From Salinisphaera sp. T31B1 (GTDB lineage Bacteria; Pseudomonadota; Gammaproteobacteria; Nevskiales; Salinisphaeraceae): 64,000 bases of DNA. Position 1 is the first letter of the stretch. Each line of letters starts with the position of its first letter. The notes below the pieces were generated by a model, which saw only the letters and a program-made list of their open reading frames with translations, did not search any database and was not told the origin of the DNA. Below, one piece after another: positions 16,635-25,521 of the stretch. Both the position numbers and the translations under genes were made by a program. The stretch is from contig NZ_APNH01000004.1 in the NCBI RefSeq assembly GCF_040361275.1, positions 403,986 to 467,985 of the forward strand, in the 5' to 3' direction.

Positions 16635-17049
16635 GGGGGCTCAGCGTATCGGGCAGTAAAACATGGCGAGGCTACGTATCAGCGGCGTGCGCGGATGATA
16701 CCGTGCACTCGGACGCCAATGGCTGCCGCGAGCCCGCCTTTTATCAAGGGGCTGGCACCGCATGTCTGCCGCGCGGGATCACGGGAGCCCGGCGCCAGCC
16801 CCTGTGCAGGGGCTCGCGGGCAAACAGGCTCTCCGGGTATCGCGTGTCTGCGATCGACGTCATACGCTGCTCGGCGGCTACAACGACCGCGTGGCCGAAC
16901 AGGCCGATTCACGCGGGCGGCGCGCTGACCGACATAAGGCTGCGCGTGGGTGTGCCCGGTCCCATTCGCGATCAGCGGTGGGCAGGCGCTGGGCTGGTCG
17001 ATTACGCCGTTGGCCCAGCCGTTAAGCCGGCGTCTCGGGTTTCGCGCGG
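16635..17049. other. Intergenic region between the two photolyase genes
   Basis: No gene is supported. Its main feature is a cluster of GC-rich inverted repeats at 16748-16814. Confidence 0.55.
16748..16814. repeat. Nested inverted repeats between photolyase genes
   Basis: GGGGCTGGC (16748-16756) is complementary to GCCAGCCCC (16794-16802). The second arm is also part of a perfect palindrome AGCCCCTG-TG-CAGGGGCT (16797-16814). Two mutually exclusive hairpins are therefore possible. No T run follows on either strand, so it is not a typical terminator. Confidence 0.6.
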
Positions 17050-18618
17050 TCAGATCCGCTCGCCGTCGGCGATTCGCTGGCGAAGGTTGCTGGCCTGATC
17101 CCGGATCGCGCTCATCAGCGGCTCATCGGCGCGTTTCTTCTCGAGGTTTTTCAGCTGAAATACCATGCGATGGTTGCCCTCGAACGTCTTGGCGTTACGA
17201 TCGAGAAAATCCCAGTAAAGCGTTGTTACAGGACAGGCTTTGTCACCGGTCGCCTGCCGATGATCGAACCGGCAATTCTTGCAGTAATTACTCATCTTGT
17301 TGACGTAATTACCTGATGCACAATACGGCTTGGTGCCCAGTAGGCCGCCGTCGCCGAATTGGCTCATACCCAGCGCGTTCGGCAGGCTGACCCAGTCGAT
17401 TGCATCCAGGTACATCGCCATATGCCAGTCGTGGAAGGCGTGGGGATGGACACCCGCGTTGAGCGCGAACAGGCCGAGAATCATCAGCCGCTGAATATGA
17501 TGGGCATAGCCGTTGGCCAGCACGTTGCCCATGGCATCGCCCACGCAGGCCATGTCGGTATCGCCGTCCCAATAGAACGCCGGCACCGGCAGATCCGCCC
17601 TCAGCGCATTGCGCTGCGCATAGCCAGGCATCTGTTGCCAGTAGACGCCGCGAACGAACTCGCGCCAGCCAAGAATCTGGCGTACGAAGCCTTCAACGCT
17701 GTTGAGCGCGACCGTGCCGTCGCGATAGGCGGCCACGGCGGCATCAACACATTCGCGCGGATCGAGCAGGTGCAGGTTCAGCGCGGCCGACAGGCGCGAG
17801 TGGTAGCCGTAGTGCAGATCGGTCCAGAGCGCATCCTGATAGGGACCGAACCGGCTCAACCGATGGTCGATGAAATCGCGCAGTGCCGCGCGCGCCTCCT
17901 GACGTGTAACCGGCAGGTCGAAACCCTCGTACGCGCCGGGGTGCTCTGCGTAGCGCGCCGCCACCATGTCGGCCACGTCGTGCGTGATCTCATCCGGACG
18001 AAACTGCCGGGGCGCGGGTATGTCGCCCGGTCCGTCGCGGCCGAAGCTTTCACGGTTGTCCTTATCGAAGTTCCAGGCGCCGCCTTCGGGCTCGTCGCCG
18101 TCCATGAGCACATCGTGGCGCCGTCGCATCATGCGATAGAAATACTCGAGCACGAGGCCGTCGCGGCCGGCGGCCCATTCCTCGAATGTGTCGAGGTCGC
18201 AGTAGAAATGCCGGTCAGGGCGGACCTGCAGGGCAATATCGTGGGCACGTGCGGTGGCGTCGAGCAGCCGGTGTACGCGCAGGTCGCCGCATTCGGTCAT
18301 CACCAGGCGTTGCGGGCGCCGCTCGTTGATACGCGCGGAGAGGATCTCGCCGAAATCGCGCCCGCTATCGCGGCGCCGATCGGGTGTCAGCGCGTGGTAG
18401 ATCACCTCGAAGCCGCGGTCTATCAGGGCATCGCGATGGTGCCGCATGGCCGAGAAAAACAGCACCAGGCGCTTGTGATGGCACCAGACGTGCGTGGCCT
18501 CGGTCTCGTTTTCCGCCATCCAGATCGCGTCCTGCGCCGGGTCGAAGTCGTCGAGCGCCGACAGGGTCATGTCGAGCTGGTCGCCCAACACGATAACGAG
18601 ATTGCGAATCGAGGCCAT
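17050..18618 (-). CDS. Iron-sulfur bacterial cryptochrome / (6-4) photolyase
   Basis: A 522-residue FeS-BCP family protein, related to Agrobacterium PhrB, which repairs (6-4) photoproducts. Four cysteines occupy positions 358, 446, 449 and 462. Their spacing (88, 3, 13) equals that of the [4Fe-4S] ligands C350, C438, C441 and C454 of Agrobacterium PhrB as I remember them, so the cluster is very likely present. Other family motifs are IRNLVIVLGDQLD at the start and TKPYCASGNYVNKMSNYCKNC near the end. ATG 18618 is preferred over a longer version starting 12 codons upstream, because homologues begin about here. It is divergent from the sirtuin gene. Repair activity is inferred from the family. 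Confidence 0.92.
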   Translation of the reverse strand: MASIRNLVIVLGDQLDMTLSALDDFDPAQDAIWMAENETEATHVWCHHKRLVLFFSAMRHHRDALIDRGFEVIYHALTPDRRRDSGRDFGEILSARINERRPQRLVMTECGDLRVHRLLDATARAHDIALQVRPDRHFYCDLDTFEEWAAGRDGLVLEYFYRMMRRRHDVLMDGDEPEGGAWNFDKDNRESFGRDGPGDIPAPRQFRPDEITHDVADMVAARYAEHPGAYEGFDLPVTRQEARAALRDFIDHRLSRFGPYQDALWTDLHYGYHSRLSAALNLHLLDPRECVDAAVAAYRDGTVALNSVEGFVRQILGWREFVRGVYWQQMPGYAQRNALRADLPVPAFYWDGDTDMACVGDAMGNVLANGYAHHIQRLMILGLFALNAGVHPHAFHDWHMAMYLDAIDWVSLPNALGMSQFGDGGLLGTKPYCASGNYVNKMSNYCKNCRFDHRQATGDKACPVTTLYWDFLDRNAKTFEGNHRMVFQLKNLEKKRADEPLMSAIRDQASNLRQRIADGERI

Positions 18619-18765
18619 GCAGTATCCAGTACAAAACGAACAGCGATGAAGCACGTTACGACAGCAACGCCGGGTGCGGTTGCGTCGTGCGAGCGCGCGG
18701 TTTGGCGCGTACGCCGTGGCTTGGGCACAATCGTGGGCTGTGATGTCAGCCGTGCCGGAGCCTCC

Positions 18766-19578
18766 ATGTTTTCGCTATTCGACGGGTGGACGCCGAGTCG
18801 TAGTGCCGGTCAGTCGATCGCGCAAGCGGCCATGCTGTTCGAGCAGGCCCGCCGCGTACTGGTGATCACCGGCGCTGGCATGTCGGCCGATTCCGGTCTG
18901 CCGACCTATCGCGGTATCGGCGGTCTGTACGACCGCGACATAACCGAGGACGGACTGACCATCGAAGAGGCGCTGTCGATCGACACCTTCCGGCGCGATC
19001 CGGCGCTGACCTGGAAATACGTCGGCCAGATCGAGCGCGCCTGCCGGGGTGCTGCGCCGAACGACGGCCATCGCACGCTCGCCAGCCTCGCCGAGCGCTA
19101 TGAACGACTGTGCGTACTCACTCAGAACGTCGATGGCTTTCATGCGGCCGCCGGCAGTCGCGACGTGATTGAAATGCACGGCAATATCCATCGTCTTCGC
19201 TGCGAGGATTGCGGCGACCGGCAGGTGGTCGAGGATTATTCCCGACTCGGCCCATTGCCACCGAGCTGCGCGGCGTGCGGCGGGCTTGTAAGGCCGGCGG
19301 TCGTGCTGTTTGGCGAGATGTTGCCAGGCCGTGCGGTGGCGCGCTACGAACGGGCGCTGGCCGATGGCTTCGACCTGGTGGTGACCATCGGCACCAGCGC
19401 GGTCTTTCCGTATATCGCAGTCCCGGTTCGGGATGCCTGGCGTGGAGGCGGGTCGACGATCGAGATCAATCCGCAGGCCACGGAGATCTCGCGGTTGTGT
19501 CATGTGACCGTACGCGACAACGCCGCCGCCGCGTTGAGCGAGATCACCCGAACAATGGGTGCCAAGCGCGACACGTGA
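18766..19578 (+). CDS. SIR2-family NAD-dependent protein deacylase
   Basis: A 270-residue sirtuin that removes acyl groups from lysine using NAD. It shows the NAD-binding TGAGMSADSGLPTYRG and TQNVDGFHAAAGS motifs, the catalytic histidine in EMHGN, and a four-cysteine zinc site (CEDCGD and CAACGG). The closing FGEMLP and TIGTSAVFPYIAVP motifs are also present. The ATG at 18766 has GGAG five bases upstream. The Tyr and Arg pair typical of CobB-type desuccinylases is not obvious, so substrate class is left open. It shares a 147-base divergent promoter region with the iron-sulfur photolyase. Confidence 0.92.
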   Translation: MFSLFDGWTPSRSAGQSIAQAAMLFEQARRVLVITGAGMSADSGLPTYRGIGGLYDRDITEDGLTIEEALSIDTFRRDPALTWKYVGQIERACRGAAPNDGHRTLASLAERYERLCVLTQNVDGFHAAAGSRDVIEMHGNIHRLRCEDCGDRQVVEDYSRLGPLPPSCAACGGLVRPAVVLFGEMLPGRAVARYERALADGFDLVVTIGTSAVFPYIAVPVRDAWRGGGSTIEINPQATEISRLCHVTVRDNAAAALSEITRTMGAKRDT

Positions 19579-19900
19579 CGCCTGTTCAGAGCACAGGGCA
19601 AAGGCCACGCTGCCGGCATATTCAAGCTGCCGCGGCAACGGCGGTGGGCGCGCAGGTAATCTCACGCGCAACTGATGGTTCGACAGGGCGGGATGCCGCG
19701 ATCGGGGCCGGCCGCTCGGAGCCGTCCGTGCGATATGCCCGAATAGGGCGGTAGAATGCGCGCAATCGGCACAGTTTGGCCGCCGGCCGCAGCGTTCGTC
19801 GACGGTATGTGTCCGGCGCGTGCGTGATCGGCCCGGTGGCAGAGCGTTTAGCGCTGCGGCCGTCATTTGTTCTGGAACGCATTCACTACCGGACCTGTCC
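19579..19900. other. Intergenic region upstream of cysC
   Basis: No gene is supported. It contains a GGCGGTAG-type element at 19747-19759, about 140 bases before cysC, and otherwise only GC-rich sequence. Confidence 0.55.
19747..19759 (+). promoter_or_regulatory. ops-like element or TAGAAT -10 box before the polysaccharide locus
   Basis: The sequence GGCGGTAGAATGC fits the RfaH operon-polarity-suppressor pattern GGCGGTAG-N-N-TGC. It stands in front of a long polysaccharide gene run, where ops elements are usually found. The same bases include TAGAAT (19752-19757), one mismatch from a -10 consensus, so it could simply be a promoter. No good -35 is seen at the expected spacing. Confidence 0.4.
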
Positions 19901-20545
19901 ATGAGCGAACACAAGAGCAGCAATATCGTCTGGCACAAGGGCACTGTCGAACGGCCCGAACGCGAGGCCAGCAATCGCCACCGCGGTTTCACCGTCTGGT
20001 TCACCGGGTTGTCCGGCTCCGGCAAGTCGACGCTGTCGGTCGCGCTCGAGCAGCGGCTCTACGACATGGGGTGTCGCACCTATCGCCTGGACGGCGACAA
20101 CGTTCGCAGCGGCCTGTGTCGGGATCTGGCCTTCAGCCCCGAAGACCGGATCGAGAATATTCGCCGTATCGGCGAAGTAGCCAAGCTGTTCCGGGATGCC
20201 GGCATCATCAACCTCACGGCGTTCATCTCGCCGTACCGTCAGGATCGCCAGATGGCACGCATGCTCTCGGAGCGCGATGCCAACGATTTCATCGAGATCT
20301 ATGTGGATGCACCGTTGTCGGTCTGTGAGGACCGCGATCCGAAAGGGCTTTACAAGAAAGCGCGGGCCGGCAGCATTCCCAACTTCACTGGCATCAGTGC
20401 GCCGTACGAGGCCCCGGAGAACCCGGAGGTGCACGTACACACCGGAGACCATTCGATCGAGGAATGCGTGGACCAGATCGTGGCCCACCTGCTCGAGCAC
20501 GAATACCTGCATGCCGAGCTCGCGGCGCGCGCGACCCGGCCCTGA
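19901..20545 (+). CDS. cysC: Adenylyl-sulfate (APS) kinase
   Basis: A 214-residue APS kinase that phosphorylates adenosine 5'-phosphosulfate to PAPS. It has the P-loop GLSGSGKS (residues 36-43), the [34 protein letters not shown] substrate region and [10 protein letters not shown] start at ATG 19901 gives the normal N-terminus (SSNIVWHKG). No cysD, cysN or cysH is adjacent, so PAPS may be intended for sulfation rather than assimilation. A sulfotransferase with a PAPS loop is encoded at 36240-37184 in the same locus. Confidence 0.94.
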   Translation: MSEHKSSNIVWHKGTVERPEREASNRHRGFTVWFTGLSGSGKSTLSVALEQRLYDMGCRTYRLDGDNVRSGLCRDLAFSPEDRIENIRRIGEVAKLFRDAGIINLTAFISPYRQDRQMARMLSERDANDFIEIYVDAPLSVCEDRDPKGLYKKARAGSIPNFTGISAPYEAPENPEVHVHTGDHSIEECVDQIVAHLLEHEYLHAELAARATRP

Positions 20546-20685
20546 AGCCCGCACGCCGGGCTGGGGCCATTGCGCTGCCAGCCTGCGCGCCGGCCCGTGT
20601 AAACGCTGGTAGGCTGGCGCGATACGCCGTGATAGGCTTTGCCGCCTTAAATCAGATACCTGCTCACGTTCTTCGGACTCCGCCC

Positions 20686-21162
20686 ATGACGCGACTGCTG
20701 ATCACGACCGTCCTGCTTACGCTCATTGCCGGTTGCAGCCTCAATCCGTTTCGCGGCGCCAGCGGTGCCCAGGTGATCGGCGAAAGCCAGTATTGCGGCA
20801 CGGCCTCGCAGGATTCGGCCGCCCACTACTTCGCCGATGCCAGTAGCTTCGGCGACTGGATCGACTACCGCAGCATCAGCGAATTCAAGCCCTCCATGGC
20901 CGTCAATGGCGGGGTGATCGTGGTGGAGATGGGTCAGCGCCCGACCGGTGGTTACAACATCAAGCTCGATCGTAAAGACACCAAGATCGCGAACGACACG
21001 CTTACGCTGTCGATGGTATGGAACGCCCCCCGGCTGGATGCTGCCGTCAGCCAGGCATTGATCGCCTCCTGTGTGGCCATCCGCCCGCCCAAGGGCAACT
21101 ACAGCCGCGTGCGCGTGGTCGACCAGCTCGGCAACCTGCGAGGGCAGGCCAGCGTACGGTAA
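20686..21162 (+). CDS. PrcB-domain lipoprotein
   Basis: A 158-residue lipoprotein. The signal peptide MTRLLITTVLLTLIAGC ends in lipobox IAGC, and the C-terminal part contains VIVVEMGQRPTGGYNIKLDR, the core of the PrcB_C domain. In spirochaetes PrcB is part of a protease complex; in proteobacteria the domain occurs in small envelope lipoproteins of unknown role. It lies between cysC and the phosphatase gene on the same strand, so it may belong to the polysaccharide locus, but nothing in it suggests a glycan function. Confidence 0.75.
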   Translation: MTRLLITTVLLTLIAGCSLNPFRGASGAQVIGESQYCGTASQDSAAHYFADASSFGDWIDYRSISEFKPSMAVNGGVIVVEMGQRPTGGYNIKLDRKDTKIANDTLTLSMVWNAPRLDAAVSQALIASCVAIRPPKGNYSRVRVVDQLGNLRGQASVR

Positions 21163-21287
21163 TTGCTTTGGCTGAATCGCTGCGTGTTATGCCGGCCGGG
21201 GAATATGGCACGCTGGCCGGCAGCCATAAGCGCCTGGCCCGATATTTCGCCGACACGACCGCCCGTTGGCCAACTGCACTTTGATTT

Positions 21288-21752
21288 ATGCACGTCAAAA
21301 GCATCCTCACAGTCTGTACCGGCAACATATGCCGCAGCCCGTACGCCGAGGGCCTTTTAGCCCGAGATCTGCCCAGCGTGCGCATCGCGTCCGCCGGCAT
21401 TGGCGCGGTCGAGGGCGGTAAGATGCCCGCCGAAGCCGCGGCCATCGCCGAGCGTGAAGGGCTCGCATTGGACGCCCACCGCGGGCGTCAGATCACCACG
21501 CCCATTCTGCGCGACCACGAATTACTGCTGGTCATGGAACAGGGCCAGAAACGCTGGTTGGCCGAGCGTTTCCCGGAAAGCCGTGGCCGCGTGTTCATGG
21601 TGACGCACTGGCGGGGCGAGGCGGACATCGCCGATCCATACCGGCATGATGCCGCGTTCTTCGAGCAGGTGTTCAGCGAGCTCGCCGAGGCGGTTGGCGA
21701 CTGGGTGGCCCGTTTGCAGCCTGCGCGCACGGACCGGCCCACGGCCGGATGA
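21288..21752 (+). CDS. wzb: Low-molecular-weight protein-tyrosine phosphatase (Wzb-like)
   Basis: A 154-residue LMW-PTP. The catalytic loop CTGNICRS holds nucleophile C10 and R16, and the general acid D116 lies in ADIADPYR. In group 1 capsule and colanic acid loci this enzyme (Wzb) dephosphorylates the tyrosine kinase Wzc so that polymer assembly can cycle. The adjacent Wza and Wzc genes support that role. The length is normal for Wzb/Etp. Confidence 0.93.
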   Translation: MHVKSILTVCTGNICRSPYAEGLLARDLPSVRIASAGIGAVEGGKMPAEAAAIAEREGLALDAHRGRQITTPILRDHELLLVMEQGQKRWLAERFPESRGRVFMVTHWRGEADIADPYRHDAAFFEQVFSELAEAVGDWVARLQPARTDRPTAG

Positions 21753-21984
21753 TAGGGCGCCTGTTGGGTTTGCCGGCTCGGTGGCCGCGGTTACCCGGGT
21801 TACAAACGAATGGGAGTCGGATCACAGGCGGTGTAAGCTGCAAGCGCTGCGCATCGGCAAACGAGGCGCGGGGATGGTTATTTGTCGGGCGAGCGAACAG
21901 TCCGTTCGCTGCCGCACCGGGGCGGCAGATAACCGGCAGGTACACAGGTCAGGGCGAACTCAATTACTGGGCGGGTAACCGGCG

Positions 21985-23220
21985 ATGATGAAATACGATT
22001 TTGGGGGAGTGATCGCGCGTAGTGCAACCAGGGTTGCGAGCGTGCGAACGGCGTTCATGCTGGCTTTATTGGCCGCACTGGCCGGTTGTGCCCTGCCGGG
22101 TTACGACTCCGGGGCCGTCGATGGCAGCTGGTATAACTTCGGGCGCGACAAGACCGCCACGTACGACGAAGAGCTCTCCAAGCAGGATATCGATTACGAC
22201 CCGCGCGTGATCCAGATCACCCCGTGGTTGATCCGGCATCAGGATCAGGAACGCGCGCAGCAGACACTCAGCGACGCGCAGCAACAAATATCGGCGGCGC
22301 CGGCAACGCCGATGAACTACACGATCGGCGCGGGCGACGTGCTGCAGGTCATTGTGTTTGGCCATCCGGAACTAACGAATCCGGCAGGAACCGATAGTAG
22401 CGAAGGGATTCAAGGTCAACTGGTCGGCGCGGACGGCACGATCTTCTACCCCTACGTCGGCGAGATCACGGCCGAGGGGTTGACACTCAAAGCACTACGA
22501 AAACGACTGGCGGAGGGGCTATCTCAGTATATCCGCGAGCCACAGGTCGATGTACGCGTACGTCAATATCGCAGTCAGCGCGTGTACATATCCGGGGATA
22601 TTGTCAAACCGTGTACCGTGCCGATCACGGACGTATCGTTGTCGGTACTGCAAGCGCTCGACCAGTGCGACACACTTGCCACCAAGGAAGGCGGTGGCGT
22701 GGGCGTGCAGAACGTCATCCTCATTCGCGATGGTCAGTCGACGCCGCTGGATCTGAACCAGATCTATGCGACCGGGCGGCCCGTACCGCTGCGGCCCGGC
22801 GACCGTCTGCTTATCGACGATAGCGCCAACCGCGTGTTCATGGTTGGCGAGTTCACCGAACAGATGGCGTTGCCGTACACCACCGGCGGCATGTCGCTGA
22901 ACGACGCCATCGCCGATGCCGGCGGTGTCAGGCTCGACAGTGCCGACACGAGCACTATTTACGTCATCCGCGGTTTCGTCGACAGCGTGCCGGAGCGTGA
23001 CGGCGGCGTACGGACTGTATTGCGGCCGAACGTATACAAGCTGGACGCCAGCAACGTGAGCGGCCTGCTGCTAGCCAACCAGTTCAAACTGCAGCCGCGC
23101 GACGTGGTATTTGCCGCGCCGGCCAGCTTCGTCAACTTCAACCGCGCTCTGGCGCTCATCCTGCCGTCGGTGGATCTGCTGTTCCGCAGCTACCTGATCT
23201 ACGACCGGACCGGCAACTAA
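21985..23220 (+). CDS. wza: Outer-membrane polysaccharide export lipoprotein Wza
   Basis: A 411-residue Wza/KpsD-family lipoprotein forming the octameric outer-membrane channel for capsular polysaccharide. The signal peptide ends in ALAGC near residue 35. The polysaccharide export domain begins MNYTIGAGDVLQVIVFGHPEL, followed by SLBB domains (VYISGDIVKPCTVPITDVSLSVLQAL and VFMVGEFTEQMALPYTTGGMSLNDAIADAGG). A C-terminal amphipathic helix (NFNRALALILPSVDLLFRSYLIYD) probably lines the membrane pore. ATG codons at 21985 and 21988 are both usable. wzc follows after 17 bases. Confidence 0.95.
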   Translation: MMKYDFGGVIARSATRVASVRTAFMLALLAALAGCALPGYDSGAVDGSWYNFGRDKTATYDEELSKQDIDYDPRVIQITPWLIRHQDQERAQQTLSDAQQQISAAPATPMNYTIGAGDVLQVIVFGHPELTNPAGTDSSEGIQGQLVGADGTIFYPYVGEITAEGLTLKALRKRLAEGLSQYIREPQVDVRVRQYRSQRVYISGDIVKPCTVPITDVSLSVLQALDQCDTLATKEGGGVGVQNVILIRDGQSTPLDLNQIYATGRPVPLRPGDRLLIDDSANRVFMVGEFTEQMALPYTTGGMSLNDAIADAGGVRLDSADTSTIYVIRGFVDSVPERDGGVRTVLRPNVYKLDASNVSGLLLANQFKLQPRDVVFAAPASFVNFNRALALILPSVDLLFRSYLIYDRTGN

Positions 23221-23237
23221 CAGACGGGTTCAACGCA

Positions 23238-25448
23238 TTGGCTATTTCAGCTACCGACGCGACGGCGCAGCCGGATACACACTCTGAAGACAAGGAGATC
23301 GATCTCCGCGAATACATCGGGGTAGTGTTAGAGGGCTGGCCCTGGATTTTGGCGCTGGCGTTGTTGGGGTTGATCGCTGCAAGCTACCTTGCCTGGAAAA
23401 CGGCACCCGTTTATCAGGCCACATCACTCATGCGGGTAGAGCAAGGCCAGAACATGGCGCCCCAGGCGTTCATGGAGCAGCAGATTAATTCTGGTGGGAA
23501 TATCAAAGCCGTCAGCGCGGAGGCAACAGTACTGCAATCGCGCTCCGTCGTGGGTGACGCGGTCGACGACCTGCATCTGAGAGTTCGGGCCAAGCCGAGT
23601 TACTTTCCCGTTATCGGCGAGCCTATCGCTCGTTTCGTAACCGCGAACATGACCGGCACATTAAACGTGCCGTTTTTCGGGAGGTATGCCTGGGGTAACG
23701 AATCGGTCAACGTCAGCCGAATGCAACTCCCGGACAATATTCAGGCCGCGAAATTCAGCCTCGTCGCAGGCGAAAACGGCGCTTACCGGCTGCTGGACGA
23801 CCAGGGCCAACCCGTTTTGGATGGCCAGGTTGGATCCACCGCGTCCGGGACTCTGCCGGGCGGTGCAGCGATCAAGCTATTCGTGGCATCACTGAAGGCG
23901 AAGCCGGGCACGTACTTTGATGTGAGCTACGTGCCCAAGCCCGCGGCCATCGCGGGCGTCCAGAGCCGTATTCATATCGAAGAGAGGCCTGCCGGGTCGG
24001 GATTGTTGAGCCTACGTTATACGGGGTCATCGCCCGCCGAGGCGCAGCGCCAGTTGGACGCTATCATGGCAGCGTACCTTCAGATGAACGTTGAGAAGCA
24101 GTCTGAGCAGGCCCAGCGGCGTCTCGAGTTTTTGAAAGAGCAGCTTCCCGAGATTCGGGCAGAGCGAGACGCTGCGGAAAAGAAGCTCCGCGACTACCAG
24201 ACCGAAAGCGGCACGCTGGACCTGAGCGCCGAGGCGCAGTCGATTCTTCAACGCATGACCAATATCGACCAACAGGTAGCCCAAACAGAATTGGAACGTC
24301 AGGAGCTGTTGCAAGAGTTCACTAATCGCGCTCCGCAGGTCCAAGCGGCGAACGACAAGCGGGCCAGCCTGGTCCAGCAACGCAAAGAGCTTGAAGCGCA
24401 GTTGAAGAAGCTACCTAAAGCGGAATCGAAGCTGTTGGAGTTTCGTCGGGACGTCGAAGTAAATGACGTGCTCTATACACAACTGCTCAACACGTCGCAG
24501 GGGCTGGAGATTTCCAAAGCCGGCATTACGGGCGTCACCCATATCGTTGACGCCGCTTATGCGCCCTCGGGCAAAGTCGCGCCAAAGCGTGTTGTATGGG
24601 CGTTAATGGGAATTGCGCTCGGTATTGTTATGGCGATTCTGCTGAGTATCCTGCGAGCGGCGTTGCGTGCCACGCTGGATAACCCCGAGGACATCGAATC
24701 GCGGTTTGGGCTGCCGGTGTATGCCACGGTACCCTTTTCTGCCAAAGCTGCAAAAAAACAGCGCCGCAATAGCTTCCAACTTCTGGCGACGCAAGAGCCA
24801 GACGAGCCAGCGGTAGAAAGTATCCGTAGCCTCAGAACAAGTTTGCAGTTCGCCATGTTGGAGGGCGACACAAAGTTCATCGCTATCACGGGCCCCACAC
24901 CCGGCTGCGGCAAGAGCTTCATTTCGTCGAACACCGCGGCTCTGATTGCCGATACCGGCAAACGTGTGCTGCTTATCGATGCCGATATGCGTCGTGGCCA
25001 GCTCGCCCGAAGCTTGGATCTTCAGCGACGGCCGGGTTTTTCCGAAGTGCTTGCGGGTGAGAAGAATGCATTCGACGTCATCCAGCAAACGCCCGTATCC
25101 AACATGGATTTTATGAGTGCCGGAAACCGCCCTCCTAATCCAGCGGAGTTGCTCATAGCCAAGAATTTCGAAGTGCTCAAAACCGACGTAGCAGCGCGGT
25201 ACGACTATGTTATCTATGACCTGCCGCCGGTCCTGAACGTCACGGATGCGAGCATCGTCGCCCGCAAAGTGGCGGCGACATTCCTTGTCGTGCGGAGCGA
25301 ACATAGCTCCGGCTCCGAAGTGGAGCAGGCCATTCGGCGCTTGCAGCGTGACGGTATCAAAGTCGCAGGAGCCATCTTCAACGGTTTGAAAGTTAATCGC
25401 CTCCGGTACGGACGGGGTCGTTACAGTCACTATTCCTACAGGTATTAG
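23238..25448 (+). CDS. wzc: Polysaccharide co-polymerase / tyrosine autokinase Wzc
   Basis: A 736-residue inner-membrane protein of the PCP-2a type that controls polymerisation and export. It starts at TTG 23238. The N-terminal Wzz domain has TM1 near residues 35-53, a periplasmic coiled coil covers about 285-400, and TM2 lies near 450-472. The cytoplasmic BY-kinase domain has Walker A GPTPGCGKS (552-560) and Walker A' VLLIDADM (577-584). The C-terminal tail carries five tyrosines in its last 14 residues, the autophosphorylation cluster acted on by Wzb. The residues between the membrane domains match the family closely. Confidence 0.95.
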   Translation: MAISATDATAQPDTHSEDKEIDLREYIGVVLEGWPWILALALLGLIAASYLAWKTAPVYQATSLMRVEQGQNMAPQAFMEQQINSGGNIKAVSAEATVLQSRSVVGDAVDDLHLRVRAKPSYFPVIGEPIARFVTANMTGTLNVPFFGRYAWGNESVNVSRMQLPDNIQAAKFSLVAGENGAYRLLDDQGQPVLDGQVGSTASGTLPGGAAIKLFVASLKAKPGTYFDVSYVPKPAAIAGVQSRIHIEERPAGSGLLSLRYTGSSPAEAQRQLDAIMAAYLQMNVEKQSEQAQRRLEFLKEQLPEIRAERDAAEKKLRDYQTESGTLDLSAEAQSILQRMTNIDQQVAQTELERQELLQEFTNRAPQVQAANDKRASLVQQRKELEAQLKKLPKAESKLLEFRRDVEVNDVLYTQLLNTSQGLEISKAGITGVTHIVDAAYAPSGKVAPKRVVWALMGIALGIVMAILLSILRAALRATLDNPEDIESRFGLPVYATVPFSAKAAKKQRRNSFQLLATQEPDEPAVESIRSLRTSLQFAMLEGDTKFIAITGPTPGCGKSFISSNTAALIADTGKRVLLIDADMRRGQLARSLDLQRRPGFSEVLAGEKNAFDVIQQTPVSNMDFMSAGNRPPNPAELLIAKNFEVLKTDVAARYDYVIYDLPPVLNVTDASIVARKVAATFLVVRSEHSSGSEVEQAIRRLQRDGIKVAGAIFNGLKVNRLRYGRGRYSHYSYRY

Positions 25449-25521
25449 GGTTGTCGAAGAAATCAAACGCCATCTGTAACTAACCGATCATCCAGACTCC
25501 GCAAACCCGATCCGAGGCCTA

